Shown in pieces: positions 38,301-49,477 of a stretch of 64,000 nucleotides of DNA. The stretch covers positions 186,001-250,000 of the forward strand of contig JAGVRJ010000003.1 in NCBI GenBank assembly GCA_019059635.1, read 5' to 3'. The notes under the pieces were generated by a model. That model saw only the letters and a program-made list of their open reading frames with translations. It was not told where the DNA came from and made no database searches. The number at the start of each line of letters is the position of its first letter. Positions within the stretch are counted from its first letter, which is position 1. The position numbers and the translations under genes were made by a program. The DNA is from Proales similis. Lineage: Eukaryota > Rotifera > Eurotatoria > Ploima > Proalidae.

Positions 38301-41095
38301 CCTGCAGACGCGAGAGAAGTTCTACTTCATCTGCGAACAGTGGCTCGCCCTCGATCGTGACGAAGGCGTTGTGGATCGTCTTCTGCCAGTTTGTGGACGT
38401 GCGCAGAAGGAGCAGTTCAAGTATCTGCTGGGCAAACAGACCAAACAGAAGCTGAGCGACGGCCATCTCTGGTTCTCAGTGCTCGCCCGTCCGGCACAGA
38501 GCTCGTTCACTCGACTCGACCGTCTGACCTGCTGCTTCGTTCTGCTCTGCATGAGCATGCTGATGAACATCCTCTACTATGGAGTGGACACCAGTCCAAA
38601 CAAGGCAGGACTCGAACTGGGCCCGTTCAATCTGACGCCAGAGCAGGTCGGAATAGGAGTGATCACCAGTCTGTGTGTGTTCCCGCCCAGTCTTCTGCTC
38701 GTCCAGCTGTTCAGACGGTCCAAGAGACGCAAGACTCGCGTGGCCAAGCTGAGAGAGACCATATTGCGAGCCCAAGGAGTCGATATTGAACAAGAAGAAA
38801 GAAAGCGAAAGGCAAAAGTGACGAAAGGGAAGAAAGGCGAGCTCAAGCTGCCCTGGTGGTGCAAGATCATCGCCTACTTGCTCTCGTTTGTGTTTGCTGC
38901 CGTGTCCTTGTTCTTCATTATCGTCCAAGGAATCACATTCGGCGACGCCAAAGTCACAAAATGGATCACATCGCTTGCCATCTCGTTCTTGACTTCTGTG
39001 CTGGTCACTCAGCCCATTCAGATCGCCCTGCTCACTCTGTTCTTCGTGACCGTGTTCAGAAAGAGCGAGGACAAGAACGAGCTGGACAACGACGGCGATG
39101 ATGGGCGCAAGCTGAACGAATGGACCGGTCATGTCCAGGTATTTCAAAATATTTTCAATTTTAGCCACTCAGTCAATTGTTAAATTGAATAAGGAATGTG
39201 AACACGGTGAGCTGAGGAAAAAGGCGCGAGAACAAGAAGAATATATTGAAGTTGAATGTGAGAAAAAGAGACAGTTGCAGAGGAAAAGAGCGAGTCGTCT
39301 TCTGAAAGAGATATTGATGAACTTCCTCTTTACGGCTGTTCTGTTCACAGTCATATACATCAACAAGAATTCTCATTCGTTTCCCTATCAAGAGAATCTG
39401 CGGCGTTTGTTTGCTCCAGAATTGGGTTCCATTCAAACGAGCTCTGATCTCTTTGATTGGTTGAAGGATTCTTTGATTCCAGCTCTCAAGTCACAAAATC
39501 TTTACGATGGAAGCAGTTTTTACGAGCAGCAGCGTTTTACCAACGACATGAGTTCGCTCGTTCTTCAGTGGCCAATGTTACGCCAAATTAGAACCAAGAG
39601 AGGCAAGTAGACCATTCGCTCTAGACCGACCAGGTGAATTGATCTCATTTCATTCTGTGCGCCAGGTTCATGTCATGTGGCTGCGCAGTTCAAAAGTAAA
39701 ATTGACTTTTGCACTGAGGGATACTCAATGCTAAGCGAAGACAAGGCTAGCTATTCAGCTGGATGGAATTCTCTAAATCGGTCCGAGGCGGTTGAATTGT
39801 CCACCATCTTAGCCGCGTTTTCGTATTCGCCAGCATCAGCGTTAGACAGTTATCCGCACTTTGGTCTCTACGAGGAATATTCCGGCGGAGGCTTCGTCTT
39901 CGATCTCTCTGGCTCGGCAGAAGAAGTGAGGGGCAATCTGAGCGAGCTCGAGAGGCTCGGCTGGATCGATCGACAGACCAGAGCCGTTTTTGTCGAGTTT
40001 GCCGTCTACAGTGCCAACATCAACTTGTTTGCGCACTGCATTTTCCTGTTCGAGTTCCTGCCTACAGGCAACCTCCTCGCCTCGTCCAGATTCAGTCCAC
40101 TGGTTCTGATCGACTCGGCCGAGCACGGCTTCGCCTCCTTTCGTCTGGCCTGCAACATCCTCTACATGGTGTTTGTCTGCTTCATCATGGTCAGAGAGGT
40201 GCGTCTTTGCTTGAAAGAGCGATGGCGCTACTTTGCACAGTTCTGGAACTACGTCGAGCTGTTTATCATCGGCTTCTCGTGGGCCGCCTTCGCCATGTAT
40301 CTCTACCGTCTGTATGCGTCCAATTCTGCTCTGAATCGGTTAAAACAATCGAAAAGTTTGGTCAATCTTCAATATTTGGCAATTTATGACGAAGCACTCA
40401 CGATCTGCTTGGGTTTCTGCGCCGCCCTGGGAAGCTTGCGCTTCATGAAACTGCTGCGTTTCAATCGACGAGTGATTGTATTCATGCTGGCCTTGGCCGA
40501 TGCCACTCGAGAGATCCTCTCATTTTCGGTCATATTCGTTCTTGTGTGGATGTCGTTCGTTCAGCTCATGTATCTTTTGTATCACCATAGTAATATTCAA
40601 TTCGCGACTATTGTGCGCTCAATGAACACCTGCTTCCAGATCATATTGGGCAAGTTTCAAGCCGATGAGCTTCTGCGAATCAACCAGGTCTTGGGCGGCT
40701 TTTGCTTTCTTTCATTCAACCTTGTGATTGTGATTGTTCTTTTGGGTCTTTTTCTAACAATAATCACCGACAGTTATGCACGAGTTTGCCAAGAGAAAAT
40801 AGCCGAGGACCAAGATCCCCATTTGTACGAGTACCTTAAGGAGAGACTGGCCAGTTTGGGCCTATTTTCTCGCTTGGTTACCCCATCGCAGTCGGCACAT
40901 GACAATCAAGCCAGCGCCAAATACCTGGATCAAATCGACGCTTTCCAGGCTCGACTCAACGAGTTACTCAGACACGCAGAAAGAGAGAGTCGGCTCTTGC
41001 TTCATGACTTTGATGCCAACCACAAGCCGAACAAGACGGTTCAGAGGAGAAAATCGAGTAAAAAATTTATGAACAGTGTTAAGCCGAGTGAATAA
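32334..41095 (+). CDS. Polycystin-1-like protein, gene C (EB-like modules, PKD, REJ, GPS, PLAT)
   Basis: Complete model of 13 exons and 2684 aa that closes in frame: 32334-32394, 32456-32531, 32588-32625, 32692-33390, 33448-33520, 33582-33619, 33679-34374, 34443-36478, 36536-36661, 36720-37043, 37090-39138, 39194-39602, 39666-41095. A signal peptide (MRFAILFVISFFRLNQVSA) is followed by two copies of a block: a Cys-rich EB-like module, an unnamed module with SFGFAPSS/SFGIAPNN and RLSWH/RFSWN, and a PKD domain. A further PKD domain, a REJ region (GGNCSVWP ... CDGWSDPDG), GPS (HLTSF) near 1592-1630, PLAT near 1701-1821 and the polycystin membrane domain follow. The intron 39603-39665 has GC-AG ends. 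No WSC domain, unlike gene B. The AATAAA at 41091-41096 overlaps the stop. Confidence 0.9.
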
Positions 41096-41418
41096 ATTGC
41101 TAATTTTCGATTTTTTCTGGCAATCAATCGGGTGGGGACTGATTGACTGCTGTCTTGAGCAGCAGCTCTGACTTTTGGGCTGCTGGGAGCAGGCAGGCAA
41201 AGTTAACTTATTTTCAACCGAGCTTGATAATTTGAAATCTTGGCAAAAAGTGATATTATGCTTGCGAATGGCGTTGCGCATATTTTAAGCCAAATTTGCC
41301 CGTCTGCCCGGCTCGTTGAGTATTTAGGTAACCAAAAGGCAACGACAAGCCGCCGCGGCTTATTATAATTGAGACTCTGCTGCACAAGAGAGCCGTTCGC
41401 AACTGACTAGGCAAAGAA
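41096..41418. other. Intergenic, gene C to NCS-like gene
   Basis: About 320 bases without an ORF. A TATTTAGG stretch at about 41320, roughly 100 bases before the next ATG, could be a weak core promoter element. Confidence 0.3.
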
Positions 41419-42072
41419 ATGAGTCAAGTAGGCCTGGACGAGTCCGATTTGGCCCAAATAAAGAGCAGCACGAATTTGAGTCGAAGCCGGATCTTGGACT
41501 ACTACAGGAAATTTATAACTCGCTACCACGATGCAAGCATTGACCGAAGTCAATTTCGCAAGATATTGGCCAATCTGATTCTGACCAACAGCGACGATGT
41601 AGATAGCGAGGAGAAAGCCAAGGAAAAGGTGGCCATCTGCGAGCGGCTGTTTGACATTTGCGATCGAGACGAGAGCGGCCTTATCGACTTTAAGGAATAT
41701 CTCACCCTGTTCTGGTTTCGTTTGAGTCACGGCAGTGCAGAAGAAAAGCTCGAGCTCATATTTGACTTGTACGACCTGAACAACAACGGGAACATTGACT
41801 TTCACGAGCTTCACTCGATTGTGAAAAGTCTCTTCAAACTCAAGTATTCGGACGGCGACCAGTCGAAAGAAAAGCAGACAACAACGGTAGAATATCACCA
41901 GAATAGAGTGTTTATGAGCTCGTCGCTGCCATTTTCCTATCACATCGCCATGGACATTATGAAAAAGTTCGACCGCAATCGCAACGCAATGCTCTCTAAG
42001 CAAGAGTTCGTCGAGGGCTGCATTGCTCATCAAAATATCCAAAAGTTTCTCAATCCGCTGAAAATTTCCTAA
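41419..42072 (+). CDS. Neuronal-calcium-sensor-like EF-hand protein
   Basis: Intronless, 217 aa, ATG at 41419. Three recognisable EF-hands: DICDRDESGLIDFKEY, DLYDLNNNGNIDFHEL and DRNRNAMLSKQEF. An N-terminal degenerate hand sits around YRKFITRY...SIDRSQF. The arrangement and the ending QEFVEGCIAHQNIQKFL match the NCS family (frequenin/visinin type: EEFKEGS...I...L). It lacks Gly at position 2 (starts MSQ), so N-myristoylation, usual in NCS proteins, is not expected. The loop between hands 3 and 4 is longer than usual. Cytosolic calcium sensor; the partner is unknown. Calaxin-type proteins are a second possibility. Confidence 0.75.
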   Translation: MSQVGLDESDLAQIKSSTNLSRSRILDYYRKFITRYHDASIDRSQFRKILANLILTNSDDVDSEEKAKEKVAICERLFDICDRDESGLIDFKEYLTLFWFRLSHGSAEEKLELIFDLYDLNNNGNIDFHELHSIVKSLFKLKYSDGDQSKEKQTTTVEYHQNRVFMSSSLPFSYHIAMDIMKKFDRNRNAMLSKQEFVEGCIAHQNIQKFLNPLKIS

Positions 42073-42161
42073 CTTTTGCTGCCTTTCAACGACGACGAAC
42101 TAGAGCAAGCGCAAACCCGTTCAGTTCGGTTTTATTTCTCCTTTCTATTGCAATTAGGACA

Positions 42162-42167
42162 AATAAA
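42162..42167 (+). terminator. Poly(A) signal of NCS-like gene
   Basis: AATAAA 90 bases after the stop codon. Confidence 0.5.
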
Positions 42168-42487
42168 TTGAATATTTTTCCAACTTCCTCTCATTGTCTG
42201 ATTATCGTACGATTTTTTACCTTTTTGTTTACTAAACAAGAACCTTCGCCGTGCTTGTGCAATAAGCTACTTGCGGATGATAGAAAGAGGAAAAGGGATT
42301 TCCTTGGTGCTTTCTTAATCTAATGCATGCAAAACACACACTTCCTTGCCGTAATTAAGGACAAATAGAAGCCGAGCACAATGAGCAATTGGTTTTGCTC
42401 GGTGCCCAGGTGCTGCGATAGCCGAGTAAAAGAGCGAACGTTCCTTTCTTTCGAATATTTCTTGGGGCGACTCTTAAAGAGAAAAAA

Positions 42488-43640
42488 ATGATGAAATCAC
42501 TGGCGCCGGTCGATCAAATAAAATTCGATGTGGAGCAGCTGCTCGATCAGCAGCCGGTGTTTAACCAGCTTCCCTTCAACGGAATGGACAGTGAGCAGCG
42601 CATTTCTTTCTCAAATTTGAATTGAACCGCCGCTAAAACCGGAAATATTTAGAATCTGCATCGGCAGTGTGCGAAGCGTATGCGAAAAGCTACTGCAAAT
42701 TCGGCGGCCTGTGTCCCTATCGTCATGTGAAAGGCGACAAGTCGGTGGTTTGCAAGCATTGGCTGCGAGGTCTGTGCAAAAAGGGCGACGAATGTGAATT
42801 CTTGCACGAGTACGACATGAGCAAAATGCCCGAGTGCTTCTTCTTCTCAAAATACAATCAGTGCGGCAACAAGGAGTGCGAGTTTCTCCATCTGGACCGC
42901 GAGGCCAAGATCAAAGACTGCGCCTGGTACGATCGCGGCTTCTGTAGACACGGTAACTTTGACCCTTCGACTCTTGGGAGCATTCACTTTATTTTTTCTT
43001 CTTTTCAAAGGGCCCAACTGCAAGAATCGTCACGTGAAAAAAGTCATTTGCCAAAACTATCTGTTTGGCTTTTGTCCTGAAGGTCAAGAATGCAAGTTCA
43101 AGCAGTAAGTTGCCAATTCGACGCTCGTCCGTATCAAAATTCAAAATGAATTGTGTCAAGTCCCAAGTTTGACTTGCCGACAACAGACTCGACAAGCAGC
43201 CAGAAGAAAGTGATATTCATTTGTGACTACTGCGGCGAGAAGGGCCACAAGAAAACGTCGTGCTTCAAGTTGAACCCCGAGAACCGACTTGCCTACCAAG
43301 CGAAGGTAAGTCTGAGCAGTCCAGTCCATTAGGAATTTATATGGACCATTTGAAAAAGCTTCGGGGTGAGCTGCCGTTCGGACACGACCATTTCGGAGGC
43401 GGTGGTGGTGGCGGTGGTGACTACCGCCGCGAGCACCCTTCTGGCGGTGAGCACAACGCCACAAGATACCAGGGCGCGCCCAGAGGCGGCTTTGCTCATA
43501 ATCAGAGTGGAATGTCGCAGCAAATGCCACTGCCGCCGTCTGAGGTGACTTGCTTCAAATGTGGCGAGAAAGGCCACTATGCCAACAAATGCAACAAGAG
43601 CGCGTTCTCTTTTCTACGTTCACATCACGACCAGCGTTAA
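42488..43640 (+). CDS. CPSF4: Cleavage and polyadenylation specificity factor subunit 4 (CPSF30)
   Basis: RNA-binding subunit of the pre-mRNA 3'-end processing complex in the nucleus; in the known complex it helps read the AAUAAA signal. Five exons, 307 aa: 42488-42590, 42653-42952, 43011-43104, 43161-43305, 43359-43640. Five CCCH fingers are complete: CEAYAKSYCKFGGLCPYRH, CKHWLRGLCKKGDECEFLH, CFFFSKYNQCGNKECEFLH, CAWYDRGFCRHGPNCKNRH and CQNYLFGFCPEGQECKFKH. Two CCHC knuckles follow (CDYCGEKGHKKTSC and CFKCGEKGHYANKC), separated by a Gly-rich linker. Human CPSF4 has one knuckle, Drosophila Clipper two, so this is the two-knuckle form. The N-terminal FDVEQLLDQQ is typical of the family. Confidence 0.95.
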
Positions 43641-44143
43641 CTACTCGGATACAATGCCTTCAATTCTATATCGTCTCATCGATGCTCAACTAATTGCTCA
43701 AGCTTCCTGCTGCTCTTGTTTATGTAAAAATTTCTTCTTTTTTTTTTCAGTAAATTAAACATGAGACGCGAAAATAAAACCAAAATGACAGAAAGATAGA
43801 GACCGCAGGTGACATGGTGATAGGTTGCATTAGAGAAGTGAAGCATTTTTAGAATTGGATTTGTCAACATCTTCCGACATTTATTCGCCGCGTTTATTTA
43901 TTGATTTGTAACTGAATCATGCTCGTTGGGATTTGAGATTTCGAATCAGAATCTGTCTGTCATTGATTTGCATTTAAATATTGCGCATATGATTTACTCA
44001 CTCGGCAATCAAATGCACTGTGGTTGGAAACTGGCATGATTAATGTGAATCAGAGCCCAACTAGCGCATGCGTTCGTTGTTTCGGACAACTCGGAGGATG
44101 GAGAAAAGCGGAAAAAACAGAAAATTTTTTTCATACAATCGGA
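43641..44143. other. Intergenic, CPSF4 to RNF146 (convergent)
   Basis: About 500 AT-rich bases between two convergent genes; no ORF of note. An AATAAA at about 43775 may serve CPSF4. Confidence 0.4.
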
Positions 44144-44623
44144 TTAGAGCTGAGCCGGCGTCTGAATACCAGCCACGCCTTTTAGCCGGATGGGACTTGA
44201 CGAGTGTCGTTTGATTCGTCGTTTTCGATGCGGCTCATCAGTTCTGTACTGTTGCATGTTGGCCAAATCAATACGATATTGGTTGCCAGCTATTAGCAAA
44301 TCGACATTGCTCTGCTTGGCCTGGAACGCTTGCTCTATTTGTCGCCCATGACGGTGCTCATACTCCCACCAGCCGTTCCTGCCTTGATAGAGCCATTTTG
44401 TTTGTTCGCGTCCAGATTCATAGCCCATGGCCATCTCGCTTTTGCTCTCGAGCTGTTTTACAAGTCCGGATGGAAGCTCAGATCGGCAGAGAGCGCAAGT
44501 AGACGCCTTTCCCAACCACCCTTTTAAGCACAAGAAGCAGAATGTGTGACCGCAGGCGAGCTCAGCTGGCAACACGAAGGGTTCGTGGCAAATCGCACAT
44601 GAGTCAGAGGCGCTTTCGTTCAT
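44144..44623 (-). CDS. RNF146: E3 ubiquitin ligase RNF146 (Iduna), short form
   Basis: Intronless, 159 aa, ATG at 44623. An N-terminal C3HC4 RING (CAICHEPFVLPAELACGHTF ... CALC) is followed by a WWE domain (WLYQGRNGWWEYEHRHGR ... YRIDLANMQQYR). RNF146 reads poly-ADP-ribose through the WWE domain and ubiquitinates PARylated proteins such as axin after tankyrase action. The protein ends soon after the WWE domain with a basic RKRRIKRHSSS segment; vertebrate RNF146 is over twice as long. Lies alone on the minus strand. Confidence 0.92.
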   Translation of the reverse strand: MNESASDSCAICHEPFVLPAELACGHTFCFLCLKGWLGKASTCALCRSELPSGLVKQLESKSEMAMGYESGREQTKWLYQGRNGWWEYEHRHGRQIEQAFQAKQSNVDLLIAGNQYRIDLANMQQYRTDEPHRKRRIKRHSSSPIRLKGVAGIQTPAQL

Positions 44624-45813
44624 TCGCTTAAATGGCGAATTGCAGTATCGGCTCAGCCAAACATAAGCAAATTACAGTTGCCAAATTTATACCTACACTC
44701 CTTTTCCGGGCCCTTTAGTCACAAATTTGAACGAACGCATTTCAAGTTGTTATGTCAGTGCAAGATTAACAAACTGTGAGCGTGAAAAATCAATTTTATT
44801 TGAACTGATTTCGTTTTCTGTTCAACTTTTCCAAACATCCCTGATTCCAGTGCACTCAGGCAACCCTTAACTGACGACTAGCTTTCTTGTTAGATAATCG
44901 CGAGCTACTTCCTGTTAATTCGGGGCCGGGTAGCTGCATGCATCAGGCAATATCCGCGCCCGATCGAAATTCACAGCCGATTTGAACATCTTGGCTAGGT
45001 AGCTATTTTTAAACAGAATTGAGAAGCAGAGGAGCTTAAGAGAATTCTCAAAATCAGCCTTTCAGATTTGATTGACAATCGCTTGCCTGAATGATGTCTG
45101 CTTCAACATTCTTCATTTGAGCTGCATCATCATCACCTTAGTCATCAACATCATGTTCTTATTTTGCTGCGTTTTCATCTGAATTATTGAGCATTTTAAG
45201 CCTTGGGGAGGGTTCTATTGACGCATTTAGGTGATTGGGTTTTGGTCGCGTAAATGCGGCCAAAGCTGCAAAGTCGTTTGGCGTTAATCGCGGCCTGATA
45301 CTTTTCTATCGATGGCTGTGAGGCGATTGTTGGGGGCTGAGCTGAATGCCTATCATGTGCCAGTGTCGGATCTAAGATGGGCTACATCTATTTAATAACG
45401 AATTGAAACAGCGCAGCTCGGATCTGAATCGAACTGAATACGTGACTGAGAGCTTCATCATCGCAATAGCTTGTTGTGCTCAGCGAAAAGTCGGAAATAC
45501 GAGCGAGCAAAAGCAATCGCGATTACTCCGGACGCCAGAGAGTGCCATATCCGAAAGCTAAATTTCCTGCGTGTTGTGTATTATCTTCGCTCTGGGCACC
45601 ATTAGGTTGCTTCGTTCTTATCTCAATTTCGTGTTGAAAGTGCCGAGTTGGCGGCTCACAGTTATTGCAACACCGCTGAAACTAGCAGAGGGCGATCACG
45701 ATTATTAGATGATAATGCCCATGTTAGTGATGCTTAAGACGATCATGATGGGCCTATTCGGCATCATCAATTCTTCTCAGTCTTATCTAATTTTAGAGCC
45801 TTACGCCTTCAAT

Positions 45814-45831
45814 TTCTCTCTCTCTCTCTCT
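45814..45831. repeat. (TC)n simple repeat
   Basis: Perfect CT dinucleotide run seen directly. Confidence 0.9.
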
Positions 45832-47758
45832 TGCTTGCTATCCTTATTTGCTGTTTTTTTTAATTCTGCATTTAGTTTGCTTGCTCGCTCGCTGCCTCGT
45901 TCGCCCACGCGTTTAATTCAAAACACTGGAATTATTGGCTGGAAAGCGATTCGCTCCGTTTTTAGGACCATGCAGGATAAATAATTAAAGAAGTGCCGAG
46001 TCCTCTTATTAGGCGGTGGCAGCATAAACTAAATAATTCAAGACTTTTCCAGTCTACATTGTTTGAGCCTCTTTTTCTGGCATGCCTCGTTTCTCACCTA
46101 ATCAGCATGAATTTGCCAATTGAAACAAATGAGCTGATGTGCATCCGTCGGAGCAAACCAAAAACAACGAGCCGGGGCCAAGGATGATTAACAAGAAACG
46201 GAACAAGATTATTAGCAAGAAACAGAGGAGCACAGTTTGCGATGTCTCATTTCAGTTTCATGACAGAACTTTGCTGATTAGGCAATTTCGGCTTAAAGGC
46301 TTCGGGCCCGACGTCGAAGCTGACATTCGCCGCCATCACGATCGTCCAAACTCAGCCGAGTAGTTTCTTCGAAAGTCGTTCCCTGTGTTTCTCGTCAAGT
46401 CAATTTGCTCGTGTGTCGAACTGCTGGCAGTGCTGCTGCCGCCTCGTGATTGTATCTCATCGTCTGAATCTCGTTATCCAAAGCTTTCTCAACCGTGTTA
46501 GGCTTTATTAAATTTGCCTAATCCAATCGGTAGTCTCATTTCCGCGTTTGACGCATTTTTTTTTTATTTGATACCAGCGCACCAGGCCAGATGGAGATGA
46601 GCGGCAGAAGCTCTCTCCTAGCCGGCCTCCTTGCACGCCCTCGTTGAAACAAACTTGTTGAAATTTTTGTGCAAATTTCTTCGGGCTTAATCAAATTGAA
46701 GCTTCAACATCATTCCGAGCGTAATGCTATTTCTTCTCATCAAACAAACAGATGCCCTATTCTATTGACTAATTCCCAGCAATCCGCACAACGTCTGCCT
46801 CGCGTCTCCTCCTTTCTCTCTCTCGCCCTCTCTTCTTCTTCTTCTTCTTTTATTTCTTTTCTTTTGCGTCTTCTGCCTTATTCTTCTTCCTTGTTGCAAT
46901 TAAATTCGTCACAATTCCGCTCGTCGTACCTCCTGAATGGCGTCGTCTAGTAGTCGAACCTGTGAAATTATTCAATTATTCGATTAGACGAAGCCGAATA
47001 AGAAGAGAAAGGACGCATTACAAAATCTTCACGGTCGGTAGTTGAGCGACCTTGAAGACGCCGCTCTATTTGGCCCTGGTCTACCGCTGACGAGACTCTA
47101 CTTTCCGTATTTTTGGAATATCATTTCACTGGCAGCAAATGCGTTTCGGCACAATGAATCGCGCAACTTAATAAAAAGGCGGACGTGAGTGCAAATAATG
47201 ACTTTGGCGCTTTACATATTACGAAAGCGCTGCCTGTGTGCTTGGCTTATTATTTGGATTCATTGAGTGCAATTAGTCTCGTTAAGATCGATTTGAGTTC
47301 ACAATGTTCACGTTTCTGTTCAGCATCATGCTGGCTCTTGATCAATCGCCGAGTACTGGCTCAAGCCGAGCGAGTCTTGACAGAGGCCTGCAAACCGTCC
47401 AAGCTACATACCGCTATTATTTCGCTGCTCTTATCCCTTCTTCTCCCCCGCGTTCAGTTGTTCGAACCAAATCGTGCCTTTTGTTCATTTAGTCTGAAGC
47501 TCTCTTTCACTCGCAGTCTACTCTGCCTCCATTTCCTTGCATTCGTTTTCTTTTTTTTCTGTTGGACATGCTTTAGCCTCTTTTAAAACAAATTGCGCGT
47601 TCAGTTTCAACTTGGGCTTGGTGGCACCATTCTGCTCGACTCTTCTCGTCAATGTTGGCATGGCGATCGATGCTTGATTTCTTATGCACCTTTTAAAAAA
47701 AAATTGAATTCGAAATTCGTTCGATAATGGGATCATATTGCAGAGTCTGAAGTCAGAA

Positions 47759-47776
47759 AGAGAGAGAGAGAGAGAG
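47759..47776. repeat. (AG)n simple repeat
   Basis: AG dinucleotide run about 150 bases before the GPCR start codon. Confidence 0.9.
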
Positions 47777-47923
47777 CGCAAGAATTCAATTTGCTAACGG
47801 CGCATGAGCACGCCTGCTTTGAATGAAAGCCGATTTGACGCCGATTACAGCTATTAGACGAGCGGCAGTTTATTCTAAATTTGAGATTTTAGATCGAGCA
47901 AACGTGTGAACCCCTGCGCGAAC

Positions 47924-49477
47924 ATGAACAATCAAAGTGGGCATCTACAATCCAACGCCTCGGTCGAGGACATGAGCGAGTATTCGGCGTTCGACTTGTT
48001 CATTATAAACCATTTGAATGTGTTTGAGAACACAATGTTCGCATTGTACGCAGTCATATTTGTCTTGGGCATAATCGGAAACGCACTGGTCATATTCGTG
48101 CTGGTCTTCTCGCTGTTCATCGACCAGAACGAGCGCACCTACATGCGAGCCCGCGGTGCGGACAGTGTTGGTCTGCGCACCGCAAACGGCCACGTGGTGG
48201 TCGGACGCACAATCAGCAGCCGCACAGCCAAAGACTTTCTCGAGTACTCTGGCTCTAATATGGGCCGCATGGCTCGCATCAATTCCCTTCTCAGAGCGCT
48301 GTACCGGTCCAAGCTGGCGGTCACCAACTTTTATCTGTTCAACTTGGCCATCTCTGACTTTGTCTATCTCATGCTCATACCGGTGCTCCTGTTCACCATG
48401 ATATCCACGCGGTGGATGTTTGGCGCCCTCTTCTGCCGCATCTACTTGCCCACTGTCTACTTGTGTCAATGCTCGAGCATTTTCATTCTCATCATTTTGA
48501 CCATCGACCGCTACTTGTCGGTCAAGTATCCGTACAGCGTGGGCGTATTTCGCACGCACCGCAAAGCGCGCTTGGCCATCACCATCAGCTGGCTGCTCTC
48601 GTTTGTGTTCGTCTTGCCGGTCGTCTTTTTCACTCGACTGAGCGCGGACAGCACTTGCTTGATCGAGTGGCCCGAGCACTGGACTTCAAACGCGACAATC
48701 AGAAGTTCCAAATTTCTGAATGACTATTTCCCGCCCTTGCACGCGTTCACCATCTACACGTTCCTGCTCAACTATTTGATACCATTGAGCATCATATTGA
48801 TCTTTTACACGCAAATCCTGCGCATTTTGAACCAGCGCGCCAGAGTGAGCAATCGGCCCAGTTCAAGACGCCGCCTCAACAGGCGCATAGAGAAAATGGT
48901 GCTCGTCATAGTGGTCTGCTATGTGATCAGCTGGACGCCCTACTGGTTCTGTCAGCTGTTCAACTACTTTTACCAGCGCATACTAAGAGAAGGCAATCCG
49001 ATTGTGTTGACAATCAGCAGCCATTTTGTTCAAGTGATCGCCTATTTGAGCTCCATGCTCAATCCGTTCATCTATTCATATTTGACCGAAGGCTTTAGAA
49101 GCGAGTTCAAGCTCGTCGTTGAAAAGTTCTGCTGTGTCAGCTTCAAGCCCGACCGGTCAAATTCTCAAGACACGGCAGCGTCCGACAGAGAGACAGCCGC
49201 CGATCTGAACATCATCAATAGTCGGCCAGCAGTCAACACGCGCTCTCAAAGTCAAAACTCAAGTGAAAGCATCCAAAGCAACAATAAACCGGACGCCAAG
49301 AAGGTCTCGTGTCCAAAAGAAGCCTGTCCTCTGATGGCCTCTGGTCATCAGGACACTGCGTTCGCCCCGATCAACTCGGCAAACGGCAAAAAGCACACCT
49401 ATCAGACGTCGACTTCAAATTTTAAATTTGAAATCAACTTTCACGGCCTCAGACTGGCCAGACTTTTCCGAAAGTAA
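47924..49477 (+). CDS. Rhodopsin-family peptide GPCR, somatostatin/allatostatin-C receptor-like
   Basis: Intronless, 517 aa, ATG at 47924. Glycosylation sites in a short N-terminus are followed by seven helices with family landmarks: GN in TM1 (GIIGNALVIF), NLAISD in TM2, Cys before TM3, DRYLSVKYP after TM3, ISWTPYWFCQL in TM6 and NPFIYSYL in TM7. The TM6/TM7 pattern resembles somatostatin/allatostatin-C and opioid-type receptors, which usually couple to Gi/o. Odd feature: intracellular loop 1, normally about a dozen residues, is roughly 70 residues (48110-48320), with basic and Gly/Ser-rich sequence, open throughout and without an intron-like base composition. A long Ser/Asn-rich C-terminal tail follows. 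The ligand is not inferable beyond the family. Confidence 0.85.
   Translation: MNNQSGHLQSNASVEDMSEYSAFDLFIINHLNVFENTMFALYAVIFVLGIIGNALVIFVLVFSLFIDQNERTYMRARGADSVGLRTANGHVVVGRTISSRTAKDFLEYSGSNMGRMARINSLLRALYRSKLAVTNFYLFNLAISDFVYLMLIPVLLFTMISTRWMFGALFCRIYLPTVYLCQCSSIFILIILTIDRYLSVKYPYSVGVFRTHRKARLAITISWLLSFVFVLPVVFFTRLSADSTCLIEWPEHWTSNATIRSSKFLNDYFPPLHAFTIYTFLLNYLIPLSIILIFYTQILRILNQRARVSNRPSSRRRLNRRIEKMVLVIVVCYVISWTPYWFCQLFNYFYQRILREGNPIVLTISSHFVQVIAYLSSMLNPFIYSYLTEGFRSEFKLVVEKFCCVSFKPDRSNSQDTAASDRETAADLNIINSRPAVNTRSQSQNSSESIQSNNKPDAKKVSCPKEACPLMASGHQDTAFAPINSANGKKHTYQTSTSNFKFEINFHGLRLARLFRK

Larger units (their letters stand above)
44624..47923. other. 3.3-kb gene-free stretch upstream of the peptide GPCR
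   Basis: Longest span without a supported gene. Contains a (TC)n run at 45814-45831, CTT-rich polypyrimidine at about 46826-46858 and an (AG)n run at 47759-47776. Its open frames are short and low-complexity. No tRNA-like cloverleaf or transposon ORF was noticed. Likely regulatory DNA and/or 5' UTR exons of the GPCR gene. Confidence 0.5.

Noticed and set aside
39139-39172. 34-bp intron in gene C ending at 39172
   Set aside because: The in-frame acceptor at 39193 gives the usual 55 bp and matches the gene A intron position.
45709-47586. Several short open frames in the 3.3-kb gap
   Set aside because: They follow TC- and CTT-rich simple sequence, have no domain patterns and cannot be joined into a gene model.
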